This document shows, piece by piece, positions 57,471 through 64,000 of a stretch of DNA of 64,000 nt (position 1 is the first letter of the stretch; every line of letters starts with the position of its first letter). This DNA comes from Dipodascopsis uninucleata var. uninucleata. Taxonomy: Eukaryota > Ascomycota > Lipomycetes > Lipomycetales > Lipomycetaceae. Location of the stretch: NCBI GenBank assembly GCA_030568195.1, contig JAJLTO010000009.1, forward strand, positions 1 through 64,000, read 5' to 3'. The position numbers were made by a program, and so were the translations under genes. The notes below the pieces were generated by a model. It had not been told where the DNA came from. It did no database searches and saw nothing but the letters and a program-made list of their open reading frames with translations.

Positions 57471-57773
57471 ATAGTAGTTTGTAGATAGTAATGAAGCATT
57501 CTTCACAACTATTTCATAGTAATATGGTCATGGTTATCAATCATCCCTATGTTCATGTTTATTAATATTTAATAACAGTAAATCTCTCTTGTCTATGTAA
57601 TAATTTACTTTAAATTTATATTTCAGAATATCTAGTATAGTAGGTCTTGATAAGCTTCCCCGCCTGGATTCGCTTGTATTACCAGATTCGTGTTCTGACG
57701 TCAACAATCAGGGTGCGTTATAAGATGTACTACTTCTGCCGACTTGTTCAAGTAAACCGTGCTCAACGACAAA
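57471..57773. promoter_or_regulatory. Spacer/promoter between amine oxidase and SDR genes
   Basis: It contains CCCCGC (GCGGGG on the minus strand) at 57658-57663, 111 bases upstream of the SDR start. Its flank is less AT-rich than the three sites in the 35-47 kb cluster. No clear TATA box is near the start. Confidence 0.35.
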
Positions 57774-58589
57774 ATGTCTCTTTACAGACCAGAAAATAAT
57801 TCTGTGCAGGCACTCTTCAGCTTACTTGGATGTGTTTCATTGATTACGGGAGGAACTAGAGGAATTGGCTACAGTGCGACTCTGGGATTAGCGGAAGCTG
57901 GATCTGACATAGCCCTTGTGTACAACGCATCGCCAGAGGGTACAAACCAGGCAATAGCTGATAGAATTGCCCAGGAGAACAACGTTAAAGTTAAGATTTA
58001 CAAGGCAGATGTTACCAAAAAGAAGGAAATTGCTGCAGTAGTAGAAGAGGTTGTCCGTGACTTTGGTAAGCTCGACATTGTGGTGGCTAACTCAGGTATC
58101 AACAGCGTTGCCCCAGCTGAAGACTTCACTGAAGAAGAATACAGAAATATCATGAGTGTGAATCTTGATGGTGCCTTCTTCACTGCCCAGGCTGCTGCAA
58201 ATGCATTCAAGAAGCTCAAGGAGCAAGGTAAGATAAATCAAGGCAAGATCATATTCACTGTATCAGCGTCGACTGCTGTAGTTAATTACCCGCAGAAGCA
58301 AGCACCCTACAATGCGTCTAAATCAGGTCTCCTCAGACTCGCAAAATGCTTAGCGGTAGAATGGATGACCTTTGCCAGAGTGAATTGTGTATCGCCCGGA
58401 TATACTGAGACTGAGATGATTCATACCCATCCTCAAGAATGGCGCGATACATGGTCTAATATGATCCCAGCAAAGAGAACTGCTGCCACCTACGAAATGA
58501 AAGGAAGCTACGTCTTCTTAGCTAGCGATGCCTCCAGTTATATGACTGGCGCCGAATTGATGGTTGATGGAGGTTATACGTTGATATGA
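57774..58589 (+). CDS. Sorbose/mannitol-type NADP-dependent short-chain dehydrogenase, 271 aa
   Basis: Classical SDR close to fungal NADP-mannitol dehydrogenase and Candida Sou1 sorbose reductase, which interconvert hexitols and ketohexoses. There is one exon. The start is the ATG at 57774, because the upstream in-frame GTG is not needed. The nucleotide site is TGGTRGIG (residues 25-32), then VVANSGI in place of NAG, catalytic Ser164 in TVSAST, and Tyr179/Lys183 in APYNASKSGLL. RVNCVSPGYTETEM and the C-terminal KGSYVFLASDASSYMTGAELMVDGGYT are close family hallmarks. The length is exactly usual. It follows the amine oxidase in the same direction, 303 bases later. Sugar specificity is inferred from overall likeness. 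Confidence 0.92.
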   Translation: MSLYRPENNSVQALFSLLGCVSLITGGTRGIGYSATLGLAEAGSDIALVYNASPEGTNQAIADRIAQENNVKVKIYKADVTKKKEIAAVVEEVVRDFGKLDIVVANSGINSVAPAEDFTEEEYRNIMSVNLDGAFFTAQAAANAFKKLKEQGKINQGKIIFTVSASTAVVNYPQKQAPYNASKSGLLRLAKCLAVEWMTFARVNCVSPGYTETEMIHTHPQEWRDTWSNMIPAKRTAATYEMKGSYVFLASDASSYMTGAELMVDGGYTLI

Positions 58590-59122
58590 AATGAGTTTCT
58601 CTCATGTCGCCCTGGATCACAATTGTATTCTATGTCGACTGCCGTTGTGGCTAGTAACGAATTAAATAGAAGTTTGACACACCAAAAAACCCATTTAGTT
58701 AAAAACTAGTTTTCATATTTAGCATGTTCAAAATGCATCTTAAATTCACAGATCCAAAGAAAAACTACTTCTGAATCAACAGATCACATAGACTTTTGAA
58801 CCACATTTTCAGTTCACACAATCAAATAATTTGCTTCGACGAAAAATCTGATATAACGAATATATCCGTATTACATCATCTACTATCATCTTGATTTTGA
58901 GGAATTTTGCAACTACAGTAACACTTGGCAAGATTAGATAATTTCCTACTGTCAAGCGATCTGGATATGAATAAAATATGAATGCTTGGAAAACTAAAAC
59001 CTATATTCTAAAAAATCATAGCTTTGATGCGATCACCTATATTGCAATAACTTTAGAAAGACATAAGAAGCCAAAAAAACACCATCATAATGAAACAAAC
59101 CGCCATTTCCTTTATATCAAAA
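58590..59122. other. Convergent spacer
   Basis: It lies between the stop of the rightward SDR and the stop of the leftward ABC transporter. AT-rich, with AAAACTAGTTTT at 58697-58708 as a possible terminator-associated palindrome. No gene seen. Confidence 0.5.
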
Positions 59123-62100
59123 TTACTTCTCCTCCAAACTCTGGAGCTTTACGAGGTCCGTGTACTTGCCGCCAAGAGCCAAAAGCTCATTGTGAGTGCC
59201 ACTTTCCACAACCTTACCATTTTCGAAAACATAAATAACGTCGGCTTTTTGAATTGTACTTAATCTGTGAGCAATAGCAATTGTAGTTCTACCCTTAGAA
59301 GCTTTATCCAACGCAGCTTGGACAACTTTCTCAGACTCGCTGTCGAGTGCTGAAGTTGCCTCATCTAAAAGAAGAACTTTAGGCTGTCGGATAAGTGCTC
59401 TCGCGATAGCAATTCTCTGCTTCTGTCCTCCTGAAAGCATGAGACCTCGCGAACCACAGTTTGTATCATATCCATCTGGTAATGACATAATAAAGTCGTG
59501 GATATTTGCCTGTTTACATACTTCTATGATCATGTCATCGGTAACTTCAGTAGGCGAACCCAACGCAACGTTGTAACGGATAGATCCGGCGTACAACGTT
59601 GGCTCCTGCTGGACAAGTGCAATGTAGCGACGATAATCCTTGATGTTAAGTGATTTGATGTCCTTACCATCAAACAAGACACGTCCCTTCTGTGGTCTAT
59701 AGAAAGATTCTAACAAGCCAATTGTGGTACTCTTTCCACATCCTGATGCACCAACAAGTGCAACGAATTGACCAGGTTTGATTTCCAGGTCTAACCCTTG
59801 CAACACTGGAACCTGCATTCTCGTTGGGTAGCGGAAATGAACGTTGTCAAAAGTGATCTCACCTCGAACTTCCTCACTGTGTGAGGCAACCAACGCGCCA
59901 GTATTTCCATGAGAGTCAATTTCAGTCTCACCCTCCAATAGATACTTAATGTTGCGTCCTGCAGTCAAACCCTTGGTCATTTCGGGAATGAATGTGAAAA
60001 TAGTAGTTGCGAACTCAGTACCGAACACAACAATAACGAAGACGATAAAGAAACTCATCAGAGAATACTCATTTCGAGACACAAGAACACCGCCATACCA
60101 GAATGCTAATGCCATTATGAAGTTCTGCATGCCTCTAGATAAGCCATCCAGGGCTGCTGATTTAACACTTGCAACTCTATCGGTTACAACATTCCTAGCA
60201 AGTGTTTCCTTATACTTTTCAAGGACATCTTTCTCGCGGGTTAATGTAAGTAGAGTTCTAATGGCAACAACGGCTTCACAGGCATAGTTAGACGAGATCA
60301 AGTTACTTTCGTTCATAATCTTCGTATAATCTTCTAGGTACCTGAAACGGAAGTAACCTACCGTCAAGAATGCTGGAATAGAAACAAACATAACCAAACC
60401 GAGCTTCCATGCAAATCCAATAGACACTGCTACACCAACCGTTGAAACCGCTAACGCCTCCAAGATTTTACTAAGAGCAGATCCACCAATACCCTGAATA
60501 CTCTGAGCATCACTGGAGAGCGCAGAGGTCAAAACACCAATACTATGGCGTGGTTCATCGAAATATTTGATGTCTTGGTACAAGAACTGTGAGAAAGACA
60601 AGACCCGAACTCTACTTGCAATCTTCGTAAATGAATACGCAAATAAACTAGAACCAGTGGTACCAGCAGTAAGAATAACACAACCAATCATGAAGATAAA
60701 AGCGGCATATGGATAAACAATATCTCTCAATTTCTCGCCAAATCTCTCATATGGATACATCTGAAAAGCCTGTAGAGTGACACCATAGAGAATACCAAGA
60801 CCTATATACGTTAGGCCTGTAGTGACACCACAGAGAGTAGCGACTGTCAAAAAAGGTAGCTCCTTCTTTCCAAGTCCCATGACGAACTTGATAACAGACC
60901 AATTCGAGTACCTCTTTGAAAGATCGAGCTCTTCTTCATTGGCGTCCTCCTTCACAGAAAGTGCCGTTCGAATACGATCCAAATCGGCACCCTGGAAGCC
61001 TTCATCAGATTTTCCAAAATTCTTATTAGAACTGAGTTTGCTCTTTATCTCTTCTTCATTCTTGGTAATTTCCTGTGCCTTTACCAATGAATAGTATTCG
61101 CCTCTCAAAGCAAGAAGCTCAGAATGAGAACCCTGCTCAATGATTTCACCACGACGCATGACAACAATTATGTCTGAGTTGACAACTGTAGACAATCTGT
61201 GAGCAATGACGATGGTAGTTCGATTCTTCGAGGCAGCATCTAGCGCTTCCTGAACAACACTTTCACTAGTAGTGTCCAATGCAGAGGTAGCTTCATCAAG
61301 CAAAAGGATTTTAGGATCGGAGACAATTGCTCGAGCAATAGCAATACGCTGCTTTTGACCGCCGGACATCAAGAAACCACGGTCACCAACGTTGGTCTCG
61401 AGACCCTCGGGCAACTTTTGAATAAAATCCCAAGCATTTGCACGTTTGCAAGCATCGATAACGAGTTCACGCTTTTCAGCTGGAGAAACAAATTCGTACT
61501 TGCTTCCAATCATACCAAAACAGATATTTTCATAGACTGAGGTAGCAAATAATGAAGGCTCTTGAGAAACCAAAGAGAGCTGCTGTCTAAGCCAACGGGG
61601 ATTAAGTCCAAAAATACTACGGCCATCAAGAAGAATATCGCCAGACAAAGGATTATAGAATCGTTCCAGGAGACCGATAATGGTACTCTTTCCTGAACCA
61701 GAAGCCCCGACAAGTGCAACTGTCTTGCCAGCTGGAACCTTGAGGTTGAAATTCTTGAAAACCATCTGGTTTGGTCTTGATGGATAGCTAAATCGAAGGT
61801 TCTTGAACTCAATATTTCCCTCGATAAATCCGAGTTCTTCGCCATATTCTTCAGAGCAATCAATAGCAGACTCGCGATCAATCGAAGCGAAAACCTTTGA
61901 TGACGCGGCCACACCTGATGAAATGATAGACATATAAGGAGCAATGATAGTGAAAGCAAAAGCACCCTGGAATAGAGCCATAATGCTTGTCATAATCTGA
62001 GCAACAGTCATGTCACCCTGACTATAGAGTCTAGTACCCTGCCAGAAACAAGTGGCATCAACACCATATCCTAAGAACATAGTAGCACCTGCTTCAAATC

Positions 62101-63262
62101 CTCCAATGCATCCACCAATGATTCCAGATTTCTCGGACAGCTCCAATAGCCTTCTATAGAGGCTGACCATGCTCTCCTGGATACTAAACGCCTGGACATT
62201 GCGGACGCTAGACAAGCTTTCCTCTGCAATACTAGCACCTTGAGAGTATCCTTTCTGAGCTTTCTGAGCGTAGTATGTGGCAAACTTAGCACAACCATAA
62301 GTGACAGAAATAATGAGAAAAACATCACCAAGCATAATTGAAGTCAATATATAAGACTGAGTATACGCTATAACTATACATCCAACGAAAGTAGTAAAAT
62401 GTGAGATAACATATGAAACCTTCTCAGACATTGCGTCCTGAATGAGACTCATATCAGAACCAATGCAAGTCGTGATTTCTCCAGCACCTAGATTGTCGAA
62501 AAACCCTACATTCTGGCTCAGAATAGCGGCAAGGTAACGCTGTCTGATTCTACCGGCCAAGATCTCTGCTCTATCGATGAAAATGTATGACTTGATCCAC
62601 GTGAGAACAAATATTCCAATACCAATGATAAAAAGATATAATGAATTTCGGGACACACTAGCTACGAATCGATCTGCCGCCATCTGATAGTCAATCATGC
62701 AATCAGATGGATTATAACAATAGGTAGAGTTATAATACGAATAATAAAAGCCGCTTTCATTTGTGTATGTGTAGTAATCATCAATGCCAAACGTCTTGTT
62801 CATTATCCATCCTGACCAAGTTGTGTTCTCAAAGTTATAAAGCATTGTGCCCGGCATAAAATCTGTAAAATCTTGTGATGCGTATCCAAACACAATAGCC
62901 ATAAGTGGCTTCATCAGACCCTCCAAAATCGAGGCCACCAGTCCGATAGAATACCATACAAGATCATTTTTGTCGGCATATCTAAATAATCGTAGAAACG
63001 ATGGAGTAACCGATGGTACCTCTATTTGACGACGTAAAATCTCAATCTCTTCATCCGAATATCCAAGTCCGTTCAAGTCGAACCCATTGAGAGTCGCATA
63101 ACTTTTCTCTTTTGAATCTTTGATCAAAGATGTTTTTTCGGATACCTCTCCGCTCGACACACTATCTTTGTCGCTGCTCAAGCCGCTACTTGAGACTGAA
63201 ATCTTGCTGCGGTCAGCGTCATTCTCAGACTCTACCTTTTTTCCGAATCCAAGTCCTGCCAT
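59123..63262 (-). CDS. Full-size ABCB (MDR/Ste6-type) transporter, 1379 aa
   Basis: ATP-driven exporter with the order TMD1-NBD1-TMD2-NBD2, expected in the plasma membrane. One exon of 4.1 kb. After about 100 cytosolic residues rich in Ser and Glu, TMD1 begins; its first extracellular loop is long and rich in Tyr and Asn. NBD1 has Walker A GASGSGKST (about 516-524), signature LMSGGQKQR (about 629), Walker B ILLLDEATSALD (about 651). NBD2 has GASGCGKST (about 1169), LSGGQKQR (about 1275) and VLLLDEATSALD (about 1295). Both sites keep the catalytic Glu, so both should hydrolyse ATP. The layout matches fungal multidrug pumps such as fission-yeast Pmd1. A TATATAAG-type box lies on the minus strand about 85 bases upstream. 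The neighbouring oxidoreductases fit a detoxification role. Confidence 0.96.
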   Translation of the reverse strand: MAGLGFGKKVESENDADRSKISVSSSGLSSDKDSVSSGEVSEKTSLIKDSKEKSYATLNGFDLNGLGYSDEEIEILRRQIEVPSVTPSFLRLFRYADKNDLVWYSIGLVASILEGLMKPLMAIVFGYASQDFTDFMPGTMLYNFENTTWSGWIMNKTFGIDDYYTYTNESGFYYSYYNSTYCYNPSDCMIDYQMAADRFVASVSRNSLYLFIIGIGIFVLTWIKSYIFIDRAEILAGRIRQRYLAAILSQNVGFFDNLGAGEITTCIGSDMSLIQDAMSEKVSYVISHFTTFVGCIVIAYTQSYILTSIMLGDVFLIISVTYGCAKFATYYAQKAQKGYSQGASIAEESLSSVRNVQAFSIQESMVSLYRRLLELSEKSGIIGGCIGGFEAGATMFLGYGVDATCFWQGTRLYSQGDMTVAQIMTSIMALFQGAFAFTIIAPYMSIISSGVAASSKVFASIDRESAIDCSEEYGEELGFIEGNIEFKNLRFSYPSRPNQMVFKNFNLKVPAGKTVALVGASGSGKSTIIGLLERFYNPLSGDILLDGRSIFGLNPRWLRQQLSLVSQEPSLFATSVYENICFGMIGSKYEFVSPAEKRELVIDACKRANAWDFIQKLPEGLETNVGDRGFLMSGGQKQRIAIARAIVSDPKILLLDEATSALDTTSESVVQEALDAASKNRTTIVIAHRLSTVVNSDIIVVMRRGEIIEQGSHSELLALRGEYYSLVKAQEITKNEEEIKSKLSSNKNFGKSDEGFQGADLDRIRTALSVKEDANEEELDLSKRYSNWSVIKFVMGLGKKELPFLTVATLCGVTTGLTYIGLGILYGVTLQAFQMYPYERFGEKLRDIVYPYAAFIFMIGCVILTAGTTGSSLFAYSFTKIASRVRVLSFSQFLYQDIKYFDEPRHSIGVLTSALSSDAQSIQGIGGSALSKILEALAVSTVGVAVSIGFAWKLGLVMFVSIPAFLTVGYFRFRYLEDYTKIMNESNLISSNYACEAVVAIRTLLTLTREKDVLEKYKETLARNVVTDRVASVKSAALDGLSRGMQNFIMALAFWYGGVLVSRNEYSLMSFFIVFVIVVFGTEFATTIFTFIPEMTKGLTAGRNIKYLLEGETEIDSHGNTGALVASHSEEVRGEITFDNVHFRYPTRMQVPVLQGLDLEIKPGQFVALVGASGCGKSTTIGLLESFYRPQKGRVLFDGKDIKSLNIKDYRRYIALVQQEPTLYAGSIRYNVALGSPTEVTDDMIIEVCKQANIHDFIMSLPDGYDTNCGSRGLMLSGGQKQRIAIARALIRQPKVLLLDEATSALDSESEKVVQAALDKASKGRTTIAIAHRLSTIQKADVIYVFENGKVVESGTHNELLALGGKYTDLVKLQSLEEK

Positions 63263-64000
63263 AATTTTTATTTACTGGCAACAAACACTTCAATTCAAAA
63301 TAGAATAATTTTTGCTAGTGTACGCAACAGAAACATCTTATATAAAATACGTATACAGCTGGAAGTTTCATTGCACAGACCATGAAATAGCTTCTTTGTA
63401 CTCGTGTTTCTTTATCAGTTGCTATTTTCTTGGAGCTTAAGGTACGCCACAATAACTCTCTCCTTCCTCGAATTGGTAAAAATAACCTGAATTTGAGCTC
63501 TTGTTCAGCTAATCGGAGTCAATTCCAGTCTCCATCGTACTTAAGCTTTACACATCGACATTAATTCTGTATTCTTTTTCCTAGAAAATATTTTAGTTAC
63601 CTTATCATGAGCTTTTTTCATTTCCAATCCCAGATAAGCGCTCGCTTCATATCTCGAATCTACTTAAATATCAAGCGCATGTTGACTTTGCAGCGCATAT
63701 ACATTACAATTTTCTATTTACGCCTTATTCCCAACAGAATTTGGCATTTCCTTTTGTTTTCACGTGACTAGAAGATTGAGCTCCACTAAAATGCTTGTTT
63801 ATACCAGGAAAGGTAGTGTAGATTTCTATGAGTATCTGTAGTGTACATAAAAAATGATATAGCTCAGATATGATATCCTATACATATCCAGTAGAAGTGA
63901 TATTGCTAGTATTTATGATAATATGTGGGAGATGCGTTGTGGTATTTACAGATTGAATATCTGGATCATAGATTATTTGATTCATGTAGCGACTCAGTGA
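63263..64000. promoter_or_regulatory. Upstream region of the ABC transporter
   Basis: It contains the ABC transporter TATA box near 63348-63355 (minus strand). No other gene is visible up to the window edge. Confidence 0.5.

Overview
The window is the left end of a fungal chromosome. Bases 1-382 are 38 tandem copies of TGTAACCCTA (G-rich strand TAGGGTTACA), C-rich strand running 5'->3' inward, as at a true left telomere. The next 63.6 kb is gene-poor, AT-rich subtelomeric DNA. The host is an ascomycete. Genes carry short 47-126 bp GT-AG introns with loose CTAAC/CTGAT-type branch points. There is a Zn2Cys6 activator with a fungal-specific middle domain, a GH71 alpha-1,3-glucanase, a DUF3500 protein and a cysteine-patterned membrane protein of a type I associate with filamentous ascomycetes. 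GH71 and the loose branch points argue against a typical budding yeast, and the 10-nt telomere unit differs from the usual TTAGGG. I cannot name the species.

Layout. 0.4-6.2 kb: GH71 glucanase (4 exons) and a Ser/Thr-rich single-pass membrane protein (3 exons). 6.2-14.8 kb: mostly empty, with a decayed medium-chain dehydrogenase at 10.1-10.8 kb. 14.8-17.3 kb: oligopeptide transporter (OPT). 17.3-25.4 kb: empty, with unidentified coding relics. 25.5-27.6 kb: ferric reductase with a perfect palindrome just upstream of its TATA box. 27.8-34 kb: empty, with a foldback repeat. 34.0-34.7 kb: dead short-chain dehydrogenase. 35.3-46.9 kb: six adjacent intron-bearing genes that look like one catabolic cluster: FAH-fold hydrolase, a small conserved protein, DUF3500 protein, FAD monooxygenase, Zn2Cys6 activator and MFS exporter. 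47-51 kb: an orphan promoter-like block, unidentified relics and a dead epimerase. 51.7-63.3 kb: a redox and efflux set: NmrA-like protein, SDR, amine oxidase, sorbose/mannitol-type SDR and a full-length ABCB transporter.

How they may work together. The 35-47 kb block has the parts of a ring-hydroxylation and C-C-bond-hydrolysis route, with its own regulator and transporter. CGGGG motifs occur upstream of its genes, and three are GCGGGG with AT-rich 5' flanks like the CreA/Mig1 site, so glucose repression is a reasonable inference. The OPT and ferric reductase suggest nutrient scavenging. The amine oxidase, SDRs, NmrA-like protein and ABC pump suggest detoxification. At least three recognisable dead host genes and several unidentified relics show that this arm loses genes readily.

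All exon structures were worked out by hand from splice signals and reading-frame continuity. No database search was possible.
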